Positions 43,634-52,400 of a stretch of DNA of 64,000 bases are shown here, piece after piece. The stretch lies in IMG/VR virus record IMGVR_UViG_3300010885_010784, positions 1 through 64,000 of that record; one strand, 5' to 3'. Source of the DNA: a virus. Within the stretch, counting starts at the first letter, position 1. Every line of letters begins with the position of its first letter. The notes under the pieces are model-generated. The model was given only the letters and a program-made list of their open reading frames with translations. It was not told where the DNA came from and ran no database searches. Both the position numbers and the translations under genes were made by a program.

Positions 43634-44854
43634 CTAGTTTTCTTCGAAATCCTTGTACTTGTACCAGCCCTTGTCAAAGTCTACCTGCACCAAGAACTCG
43701 CCCATAAATCCGTTACGGTTCTTACGGAAGACACACTCAAGGATATCTGAGTTGGTTGCACGACCAAGTGCTAGAACCCAGTCAGCGTCGTAGGCAATCT
43801 GGCGTGACCAAGCAGTTTGACCTAGTGTAGGCACAGTGTCTAGTTTATTTACATCGTCTGGCGTAGCAGATGAAATAGCAATGATTGGAATTGATTCCGA
43901 GATAGCCATCAACTTTAGTTCACGAGAAAGGTTCTTCATACGAACAGTCTCGTTGTCAGACTTCTGGTTAGGTGACATCAACTGTAGGTAGTCAACGATA
44001 ACCAGGTCTGGCTTGTATTGGTCCATTTTACCACGAATAACTGATGGTGTAACTTCCCCACCAGAATCGTTAGAGATGATGTGGAACTCTGGCTTGCCAG
44101 CAAGTTCCTTCTTGTGCCAACGCTTCAGGTCTTCAATCTCTACCTGACCGTTGCTCAACTTGCGGTGCGACCACAGACCCTCGCCCATGATTGCAAATAC
44201 ACGGTTACGAACCTCTGTCTCTGACATTTCAAGTGAGATGATTAGTGGCGACTTACCAGCCTTCCATGCCTGTACCGCCATGTAAAGAGCAAACCAAGAC
44301 TTACCAATACCTGGGTAGGCTAGGAACACACCCAACTGACCTGGAGTAATACCAGCAGGTAGGTAGTTGTCAAAGCCTGGCAGACCAGTCTTGATACCGA
44401 TTGAGCCTAGTTCATTCTGACGAGCAAGGTTTTCAAAGTAAGCAACAGCAGAATCAATATCAGTAGCATCAATGTCCTTAATAACTGCTGTGTTCTTCTT
44501 TAGTTCTGAAGTCTTTTGGATAAGGTCTTCTAGTGCCTTGGTTCCCTGACCTGCCTGTACTTCTGCAGCAGTAGAACGCAACACGTCCTTGAGACTGTCG
44601 TTCAGGAACTCAGCCTGTAGTTCTTCCAAATGGTACTTCGTAGCACCCACGCCCTCTTCTGGAGAGAAGTCACGGAACTTGTCTACCACTAGAGAGACAG
44701 GTGGGACAGTTCCATTAGTTTCGGAATAGTTACGAATGAACGTCCAAATATCCGTGTGTGTACGAAGAATGTTTTCCACGTTTGCTTGTAGCAGGACGTG
44801 TACCTGCTTGTCTGCCAATACTGCAGATATTAGTTTAGATTCTGTATTAGTCAT
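43634..44854 (-). CDS. dnaB: Replicative DNA helicase (DnaB/gp41-like)
   Basis: 406 residues. The RecA-type ATPase has Walker A AYPGIGKSW (residues about 180-190), LIISLEMSE, LVIVDYLQLMS (Walker B) and the C-terminal DADWVLALGR. N-terminal helical domain is short. Unwinds DNA at the fork; partner of the primase next door. Confidence 0.93.
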   Translation of the reverse strand: MTNTESKLISAVLADKQVHVLLQANVENILRTHTDIWTFIRNYSETNGTVPPVSLVVDKFRDFSPEEGVGATKYHLEELQAEFLNDSLKDVLRSTAAEVQAGQGTKALEDLIQKTSELKKNTAVIKDIDATDIDSAVAYFENLARQNELGSIGIKTGLPGFDNYLPAGITPGQLGVFLAYPGIGKSWFALYMAVQAWKAGKSPLIISLEMSETEVRNRVFAIMGEGLWSHRKLSNGQVEIEDLKRWHKKELAGKPEFHIISNDSGGEVTPSVIRGKMDQYKPDLVIVDYLQLMSPNQKSDNETVRMKNLSRELKLMAISESIPIIAISSATPDDVNKLDTVPTLGQTAWSRQIAYDADWVLALGRATNSDILECVFRKNRNGFMGEFLVQVDFDKGWYKYKDFEEN

Positions 44855-45155
44855 TTAACCACTCCTTAGCCTTCTGACGGCGTTCGGCTCTCTCCTTAAT
44901 GTCTTGGTGGAATTGCTTTCTAGCCTCAATAATCTTGTCAGCGTAGTTGGCAAAGTATTTCCATGTTGGTGATTGTGCTGTTTCAAAGTAGTACTCCAGC
45001 AGGTCATAGCATTCTGGAATACCGTAGGATTCAATAAGAGCATCTGATGCCCACTGCTCTACATTCAAATTTAGTAAAGGCTTTTCTTCATACCTTACAG
45101 TGTGTAACTTACTGTAGCGACTGAGCAAAGCCATGCGGTCTTTGCGTTCAGCCAT
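44847..45155 (-). CDS. 102-residue basic helical protein, possible helicase loader
   Basis: A helical, charged protein (YGIPECYDLLEYYFETAQSPTWKYFANYADKIIEARK) directly upstream of dnaB and overlapping it by eight bases. Position suggests a helicase loader, but sequence does not prove it. Confidence 0.6.
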   Translation of the reverse strand: MAERKDRMALLSRYSKLHTVRYEEKPLLNLNVEQWASDALIESYGIPECYDLLEYYFETAQSPTWKYFANYADKIIEARKQFHQDIKERAERRQKAKEWLND

Positions 45156-45364
45156 TACTTGCTCTCAGTCTCTTCTACAGACTCACGAACTTTCTCAGCA
45201 AGTCTTTCTTCTACAAACTTGTATACACGCTCAAAGGCTTCGCTGGCTGTCTCTCCCTCACGCTTGTTATCTGCGATAGAGATATCAATGCGTAGTGATT
45301 GGAAGTTGCCAAGATTAAGGGTATAGCCCAAACCCACTGTTACTTTAGTGCTGTCGTTTTCCAT
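45155..45364 (-). CDS. 69-residue protein, unknown
   Basis: MENDSTKVTVGLGYTLNLGNFQSLRIDISIADNKREGETASEAFERVYKFVEERL: beta N-terminus then charged helix, as in small phage replication accessory proteins. TAATG-coupled to the next gene. Start behind AGGAGAGAC. Confidence 0.65.
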   Translation of the reverse strand: MENDSTKVTVGLGYTLNLGNFQSLRIDISIADNKREGETASEAFERVYKFVEERLAEKVRESVEETESK

Positions 45365-45379
45365 GTCTCTCCTAATGGA

Positions 45380-45910
45380 TTAAATTGATTCGGACCAAAT
45401 AGGGATGTAACGTCCGTCTTCTGTCCTTGTATATGTAAGTATACCATCTCCCATGCGTCTTGTCAACTCCTGTTTTGAAGGAGTTACATCATTGGTGATT
45501 AGACCATCATTACGAGGTCTACCGTGGTGGTATGATGCTAGTATATCACGAAGTTCACGAACTTGCGACTCTGAATAATAACTTCTTACTTGCCATGCCC
45601 TGGCTCCTCCAGGCTGTGCCCCCATTGGTTCTGGGATAACGCCTTTCTTTACTAGTTCTGGCATGTATTTCTTGTGTCTATTTACTAGGGCTGCTGTCTG
45701 ACCAACAGTATAGGCACGTTCCCTATTCTTTTTAAAATCACTAATAAGACAACTTTCAATCTGGTCTTTAATAATATTATAAACAGACATAATACCATTA
45801 GACTTATTTAGGTGATGTGTTCTTACTAAGTATCCGTTTAGAAACCAAACTTTTTTATTTCCTGGAATAATTGGAGAAGAGTTGTACTCTTCCATTGTTT
45901 GGGCAGCCAT
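45380..45910 (-). CDS. MerR-like winged-HTH DNA-binding protein
   Basis: 176 residues. Residues about 65-125 (YTVGQTAALVNRHKKYMPELVKKGVIPEP..ARAWQVRSYYSESQVRELRDIL) have the MerR-type helix-turn-helix and wing pattern. N- and C-terminal segments are unique. It is TAATG-coupled behind a tail gene (GGAGCATA SD) and precedes the replication genes; a regulator is likely. Confidence 0.75.
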   Translation of the reverse strand: MAAQTMEEYNSSPIIPGNKKVWFLNGYLVRTHHLNKSNGIMSVYNIIKDQIESCLISDFKKNRERAYTVGQTAALVNRHKKYMPELVKKGVIPEPMGAQPGGARAWQVRSYYSESQVRELRDILASYHHGRPRNDGLITNDVTPSKQELTRRMGDGILTYTRTEDGRYIPIWSESI

Positions 45911-46338
45911 TATGCTCCAATAGCAATAATGTTTAAGTCTAGTGTTGTCTTTCCGTTAGAGTCAAAATCAATTTTGTAATAAAGAGATGTTGTGTCAACT
46001 GCTGTAATAGTTACAGTAGCCTTAACCGTTGTAGTACTTTTGGAAACAAGAGTTGCTGTAACTACTGGAACCTTATTGAAAAATGTTGCAAAGGCTACTG
46101 AACCTGTCTTGGACTCTCCTGCTTTTACATCACTAGCATTTACAGCAGTCACTGTTTGTGCGTCAAAACTTATTGAACTAGTTTTTGTTTTAGCAACTGT
46201 GTTACCTCTATCCTTGATAGTTGAGTTTCCATAGGATGCCAGTTCTGAGTTAATGCTAATTAGCGAATTAACAATGTCATAGAGATACTGGGTATCGATT
46301 GGTTGACCATTGCTTGGTAATGAGGGTACTTTTGCCAT
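45910..46338 (-). CDS. Tail/fibre protein, leaderless
   Basis: 142 residues, Ser/Thr/Val-rich beta protein (FATFFNKVPVVTATLVSKSTTTVKATVTITAVDTTSLYYKIDF), as in a phage tail tip or decoration protein. The ATG is six bases after TATAAT. It follows the fibre-like genes and couples to the MerR-like gene. Confidence 0.7.
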   Translation of the reverse strand: MAKVPSLPSNGQPIDTQYLYDIVNSLISINSELASYGNSTIKDRGNTVAKTKTSSISFDAQTVTAVNASDVKAGESKTGSVAFATFFNKVPVVTATLVSKSTTTVKATVTITAVDTTSLYYKIDFDSNGKTTLDLNIIAIGA

Positions 46339-46344
46339 GAGTTA

Positions 46345-46350
46345 ATTATA
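46345..46350 (-). promoter_or_regulatory. -10 box, leaderless type
   Basis: TATAAT on the minus strand, six bases before ATG 46338. Confidence 0.65.
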
Positions 46351-46357
46351 CCACAAA

Positions 46358-47212
46358 CTATAGTCTTACGTTTGTTACTGTTCCAGCAGTAAAAGTGTTA
46401 GGAGAAGTTACAACCATGTCTGTTCCGCCAGATGTCGAGACCACGGTTACAGCACCTGAGCCAAAACTTCCAGTTCCTAGAGTAGTTGCAAAAACTCTTC
46501 TACCACTAATAACGCTTGATGCTGGTAGATTGGTCAAACCAGTAATTGTTGCTCGGTATGGTCCAGACCCAGTTATTGAGCCGATTGTTCCTGTAGTTGA
46601 AGAAGAATATGTAGAAAGCGTGGGACTAATTGAAACAACTGTAGTCTCTGCCAAATGTCCATAAATGTTTGTCAATTTAGGGTATGATGATAAAAATACT
46701 GCTGCTTGAACAAACTGATATGAACTATCTGGTTTTTTAAATGAAAAATTGTTTGCTGTAGTTGTTCCAGCAAAAATCCAACTTGACCAAGTCGTTGTTG
46801 ATTTCCAAGATAAATACACATCAAACTTTTGAGTAACTGGGTAATCGTCAATTGAATTCCAACTATATGTATAAATACCAGAGTCGTCGGTCAGGGGAGT
46901 TATTGATGATTTAATGTATGTTGTTACATCTAGTGCTGCTGTAAAAGTTGCAATGGTGTATCCATTAGATGGGTGTGGGTCAGCGTTAGCACCATCGTCA
47001 AGAATTGGTCGTCCATAAGGCGGAACATATAATTCATAAAATGAAGATACTTGACCATTGTCATTTAGTGGATATGACAAATTTGCAATGTCGGACCATT
47101 CCGATTTTCTTGTGCCATCTTTAGACCTTATTCTATATCTTAATCTATATTCTCCGCTAGACTGAAGCCCATCAATGTCTTTAACTGCAATTTTTATAAT
47201 TTTATTTGCCAC
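46358..47212 (-). CDS. Fibre-like tail protein with an FN3-like start
   Basis: 284 residues. N-terminal beta-sandwich (YRLRYRIRSKDGTRKSEWSDIA) like a fibronectin type III domain; aromatic middle; C-terminal 80 residues form the ITGSGPYRATITGL...TSGGTDMVVTSP module also found in the 47214 product. Probably a receptor-binding tail fibre. Confidence 0.7.
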   Translation of the reverse strand: MANKIIKIAVKDIDGLQSSGEYRLRYRIRSKDGTRKSEWSDIANLSYPLNDNGQVSSFYELYVPPYGRPILDDGANADPHPSNGYTIATFTAALDVTTYIKSSITPLTDDSGIYTYSWNSIDDYPVTQKFDVYLSWKSTTTWSSWIFAGTTTANNFSFKKPDSSYQFVQAAVFLSSYPKLTNIYGHLAETTVVSISPTLSTYSSSTTGTIGSITGSGPYRATITGLTNLPASSVISGRRVFATTLGTGSFGSGAVTVVSTSGGTDMVVTSPNTFTAGTVTNVRL

Positions 47213-47213
47213 T

Positions 47214-48866
47214 TTAAGAACCTACCGAAAAATCCAGTCTAAAGTTAATTAAGTCATTAGAGTTTGACTGCTTGGCTATGTTTGTTGCTGTTTCATTGTT
47301 TACAATTGTGTAGGCTGTAAGAGCATAAAGTGGATTTTCCGTACCTACATTTTCAAATCTTAGACCATCCAAGACAATTGCATAGTCGTCTGTTGGTGTG
47401 CCAGACGCTTCGATAGCACAATATATTTTTAATGAAGTTACTTTTGACCAGTCAAATCCAGATGTTAGAGTAAAATTAGAAACATTCTTAGTAAGAACGT
47501 TATACCTATTTGGATAAATAACTGTTGTACCAGAGTCAGAAAACATTAGTTGTGCATTATTAATACCGTCCGAACAAGCAAACTCAAGCATTATATATAA
47601 TGCATTTGGCGATGCAGATGGCGTGGTTACAGCATTTATAACTGAATAAGCCAAACGAATTTCGTCAGATGGTGAGGATTTTGAAAGATTTATTCCTGGG
47701 TCTTGCAAAAGCAAGTAGTCTGATGTCGATACAAAAGTTGTTCCAGAAGTGTAGTTTGATAATGCACCTGGAACAATTAAGCCATTATTTAAAATTCTTG
47801 GTTTTTCTTGTCTTAGGTTTACAGCAGAGGTAAGCCAGTATGCGTCACTTGTACTGCAAAATTTAGGAGCAGTTCCAATAGGCAAAGCAGAAATTGCTGC
47901 AGAAGCAGTCACATCGCTAAAAGATGTTGAAGAATTATTGTAGTATTGCCAACCCTCTGTATCTTCAAAAGACAAAAGCATTCTGCTGCTTCCAGAGCCA
48001 CTGAATTGATTAGAGCCTAGTGAGTATAGTCCTAACTCTGAAATATCGTACTTTGATGTGTCGGACATTTCTGCTGTTAAGGATACTTGTTTGGTAAATA
48101 CCGTTGCATTAAATAAATTACTATTATAAGAATACCCAGTATATGCATAAGAAAAAAGACTTGACCCCCAGGAAGGAGCCACACTTTCATCATAAACTTT
48201 TGCAACAAAAGATGTAGAACTAATTGAAGTTATTGTATATAAACCATTTACCTCTACGTTAGCATTTGTACCAGAAAAAGGAATTGATACGTCAGTAATG
48301 GAAACATCATCGCCAACACCAAATTGGTGTCCAGAAGAAATAGTTACAGTAATTTCAAAGTTACCAGAAATTGACAAACTGCTTGGACTTACTGTTTGTT
48401 TTTCTACAACATAAGAGCGTGATGTAATTGGAAATCTTGCTGTTTCAAAACCAAGGCTTGTTTTTGTGGATAGTGATTGTGACGTAAGACTTGAGTATGC
48501 CTTTATGTTAACTAACCCTGAGCCAGCAGTCATGGATGCGGTGCTAGAAATTGTAATCTGCTGGGCACTGTTAATACCAGTTACAGTAACAGTACCCGAA
48601 CCTAAAGTTCCAGCACCTGTTTGGGTTGCAGTAATTGTATCGCCAATCTCTAGGTATGCCCAGTAGCCAGCACTAAGAGTTAGTGTTGCAGTATATGGTC
48701 CAGAGCCAGATACTGCTCCGACAATTCCGCCAGATGTTGCAACAACTATTCCTTGGTTATTCGATGTTGGTCTAGCCCCAGAGCCTACAGCAATGTACGA
48801 AGCATAGGATGATGCCTGTCCAACTAAATATTTAGAAATAATTTCTACGCCGTTATTGGTAATCAT
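47214..48866 (-). CDS. Tail fibre protein
   Basis: 550 residues, beta-rich, Ser/Thr/Gly-rich, with the repeat module near residues 46-122 (VSGSGPYTATLTLSAGYW...). It starts MITNNGVEIISKYLVG, a start shared with many tail-fibre proteins. A TATAAT lies seven bases upstream. Confidence 0.75.
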   Translation of the reverse strand: MITNNGVEIISKYLVGQASSYASYIAVGSGARPTSNNQGIVVATSGGIVGAVSGSGPYTATLTLSAGYWAYLEIGDTITATQTGAGTLGSGTVTVTGINSAQQITISSTASMTAGSGLVNIKAYSSLTSQSLSTKTSLGFETARFPITSRSYVVEKQTVSPSSLSISGNFEITVTISSGHQFGVGDDVSITDVSIPFSGTNANVEVNGLYTITSISSTSFVAKVYDESVAPSWGSSLFSYAYTGYSYNSNLFNATVFTKQVSLTAEMSDTSKYDISELGLYSLGSNQFSGSGSSRMLLSFEDTEGWQYYNNSSTSFSDVTASAAISALPIGTAPKFCSTSDAYWLTSAVNLRQEKPRILNNGLIVPGALSNYTSGTTFVSTSDYLLLQDPGINLSKSSPSDEIRLAYSVINAVTTPSASPNALYIMLEFACSDGINNAQLMFSDSGTTVIYPNRYNVLTKNVSNFTLTSGFDWSKVTSLKIYCAIEASGTPTDDYAIVLDGLRFENVGTENPLYALTAYTIVNNETATNIAKQSNSNDLINFRLDFSVGS

Positions 48867-48869
48867 ATG

Positions 48870-49412
48870 CTATATTATACCACTCTCGTCGGTTGATGAT
48901 GTGATAAACTCTACCTCAACCTCTTCGTCAATAGGGAGGTTGTTTAGTTCAATGTGTATGTTTTCATAAGTATCGTCAAAGTAGACGTTTTTTTCTAAGA
49001 ATGTTTTTGTTAACTCTGGGTCCGCTGGGTTTCCAAAATAATACCCAAGAAATTCTGGGGCAGAACTTATGGTGCTAGGCAAATAACTTTTTAGAGATAT
49101 TTCAAATTGACTAAAAATTGCGTCTGTACTATCTGCCTGTTTTTCGTTGGTCTTCGTGTTAGTGTAGTATAGTATCTCGTTAGCATTTGATATTAGGCTA
49201 TTGCCTTCTTGTAGAATAATTCCCGAACTACCGCCGTTAATAAACTCATTACCGCCAATGCCGTCAAACACTGCACCTGTCATATAGTCTACTGGAACAG
49301 TTCCTGTATCAATAAACAAATTTGATGTTGCAATTTTTATTTGCTCAATTTGTTTACCATTTCTATTGTATCCAGTATATTCTGTAACTACTGGCTTTGC
49401 ACCTTTACCCAT
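48870..49412 (-). CDS. Small tail structural protein
   Basis: 180 residues, acidic, starts MGKGAKPVVTEYTGYNRNGKQ. Lies directly after the large tail gene and before the fibre genes. Beta-rich. No specific family. Confidence 0.65.
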   Translation of the reverse strand: MGKGAKPVVTEYTGYNRNGKQIEQIKIATSNLFIDTGTVPVDYMTGAVFDGIGGNEFINGGSSGIILQEGNSLISNANEILYYTNTKTNEKQADSTDAIFSQFEISLKSYLPSTISSAPEFLGYYFGNPADPELTKTFLEKNVYFDDTYENIHIELNNLPIDEEVEVEFITSSTDESGII

Positions 49413-52400
49413 TACACAACCTCGCTTAAATATAATTTCATTTCTGGACCGTTACCGCTTCTACTATATGTAATATGATACACTACAAATCGTGCAGTTG
49501 AATTTTGAAGAACATTGTCTATGTTGTAATCAATTGTTACAATGTCTCCTAGTTGAATCATTGGATTGGCAAAGATTGTAACACCAACAGATTTTTTAGG
49601 ACGCATTACTTTATTTACCATCCAAGTCATTAGGCTGTTTGCAGTATCTATGTTTTGAATAAAGTTTCCTGTTAGGGTAAAATCTTTTTTGCCATAAGTA
49701 TTTCTACTATTTTGAATATCCATATACTTGTTATTTAAATCAGTATAGTTGGAATAGTTGTCAAGGTCGCTGTTCTTTTGAAAGTATTCGTCTACCGTAA
49801 GGTCGTGGGCTGATTGCTGAGTAAATGTTACGCCCTGAATTCTTAAATAGTTTCCTGTTGATTCGTCTAGGTTTAACGCAAAGTCTGTAGCATTAAAGAT
49901 TAAAAATTCTGCACCATATGGGTTTGACCTAAAGTTAGAGACAACATATCCCTGAGAGTCATTAAATGTTGGAGAAATTTTTGAGTACAATGCAGGGAAT
50001 GCTTTGTCATATCTAATATTAAAGTATGCACACTCACGCATAATAGTTCCAAACTCTTCAAAGTATAGGCTGTATGACGGTGTTTGTGAACTACCAACTC
50101 CTTTAAGGTATGTATCTAATACTGCAGGATTAACTAGATACTTGCGATAGTTTTCATTATCTAGTTTGTCTTCATTAAACACACTCTTTTTTGATACTGG
50201 AGAATTTGGGTTAGGAGACCTATCTCCAATTGCAAACACATGCTCAAACAAACATAAGCCACTACCACGAACAAATAGTGCCATGTTTTTATTAGTAGTA
50301 TTAACTGGAATAGCATCGTCGTCTTGAACAGTTGCTATCAATTTACCGTTAATGTATAAGTAAAATTTTCTGCTATAATACCCATCATATTTGGGTGCAA
50401 GTTCTTCTGTTTCAACCAATAGGTCGTACACTGTTGGTGTCTTTGTACTCATTGATTTAGACATACCTATAAATTGACCATCATCTACAAGAATTGGTGC
50501 ATTGCCACTCCAAAGAACAACTGGCACACCCTGCTTAGTGTTTGCTCCTTTTAAATTTTTGTAAAAATAAACATTTGGAATTCCTTCAATTGTTGTATCT
50601 TTGTCTGTACTATTAACAATAGCATCGCTTGTTAATGCATCAATCTCAAAAAAGTATCCTATGTTTTTATTAGTATCTACATCTAGATTAAAGGCAATTC
50701 CTCCACCTGTACCAGCAATTTCATAGCCATTGTTGGAGAACAATACTTCTCCACCAACAGGAATTTGCTTGGCTTCATTTACTGCTGCGGTAGTTGGCAG
50801 TGGTTTTCCAACAATTCTCATTCGTGTTCCAAAAGAATAAGCACTTGGAAGTTCTGTTCCATAATCTTTATATACATAGGAAACAGCATTAGATGATTGT
50901 GTGACTGAGGCAAACTCTGAAGGTCCTTGAATAGACAAAGCAGAACTTTTAATTGCAGCGTTAGCCTTAGTTTTATCTGCTGTGGTTGTTGTGTCTGACT
51001 CTGTGTATGATGATGTGTCAAAGAAGTCTTTTGATGTTCCAGTTACAGTTGGTTTTTCTGTCATAAATCCAATAGAGTCTAGGCTTGAATCATACTCAAT
51101 CATTCCTAGTGGCTCTACAATGTTGGTTGTTGCATAAACAATTCCGCCCGAGGTCATGTTAGCATTTAAGTTTTTTGTTAAGGTTATTGTTGTGCTGGTA
51201 AGTGATTTAATCTTAGTTCCTTCAACAATAGCACTATTTAGTGCACGGTCGTAATACAGTGGGGCTACTGTTCCGTTAACGGTTATTGTTCCAGAAGCAC
51301 TATTTTTATTTTTTACTGTAAAGGTGTTTGTAGTTTTGCTAAGAACCGTATAAATTCCACGATACGTTGTTGGAACTACTAGTTCAATTCTAACCACCTG
51401 ACCTGGCAGCAAACCATGTGCTGAAGAAGTAAAGGTCATATTACCAGATGCAAAAGTTGGCGTAGCGGTAATTGTTTTTGTGTATGGGGAATATGGATAA
51501 AATATTAGTCCTTCTTTTAACCCTTCTGTATTTGCGGTTATAGTGTCTGTGCCGCTTGTAGCATTAGCATTAAGAGTAATCTCGTATAAAGTTTCTTCAT
51601 ACTGATGATTTCCTTGAAATAGCCATTTAGATTGTTGTTTAAATGTTTTGTGTTTGGCTGTATCCAACCATTCGTTATTTTCATCAAGAACTCCATGATA
51701 AACACGAGTGGTTCCAAACTGACCACGACCATGTTTTGCAACTATACCATCAACTACTGCCCCTGTTGTAGAATTATATTTTGGCTCTGCATAAATTCTA
51801 ACTCTTCCTGTTGGAAAAATCTTCCCATTAAAAGGCAAGTTTGCAAAATATTTTTGATAATCTTTTATGTCTTCAATCCAAACATCTCCAATGCCAGATA
51901 CTGAATGTTCTACTGCATCATATTTAATAATTTCTCCGTTAGCATAGAGATATCCCTTATAGCGAGTAAGCCAATAAATTGATTGACCAAAATCCATAAC
52001 GTTTCTTGTTATTACTCCGCTTACTACTGTTGGCAAAGCACCAGTTAGTTCTGAGTTTAGTGCTAGAGCACTTAGAGAATACGCTGACTGATTGCCAACC
52101 TCATCGTTGGTAGGTCTTAAAGATTCGGTTCCAGAAACTTCCCACAAAAGAACTGGTTTATATTTGTAAGCCTGACCCTTGTTAAGCATACCTGCTTCTT
52201 GTAAGGTAGAGTAAGACTTTTGAATATATCTATTAGTATATGTAATCTTGCCACCATTGTAAACTTGGTCTTCTTCTGCATCAAGGCTGATAATGTTTGA
52301 CAAAATTGCATTTACATTATCATTTTTAAGAATTCCATTTTGAGTAAAGTCTTTTGTTCCATATAGTGTAAGACTTGTTGCTCTTTCTGCTACTGTAGGC

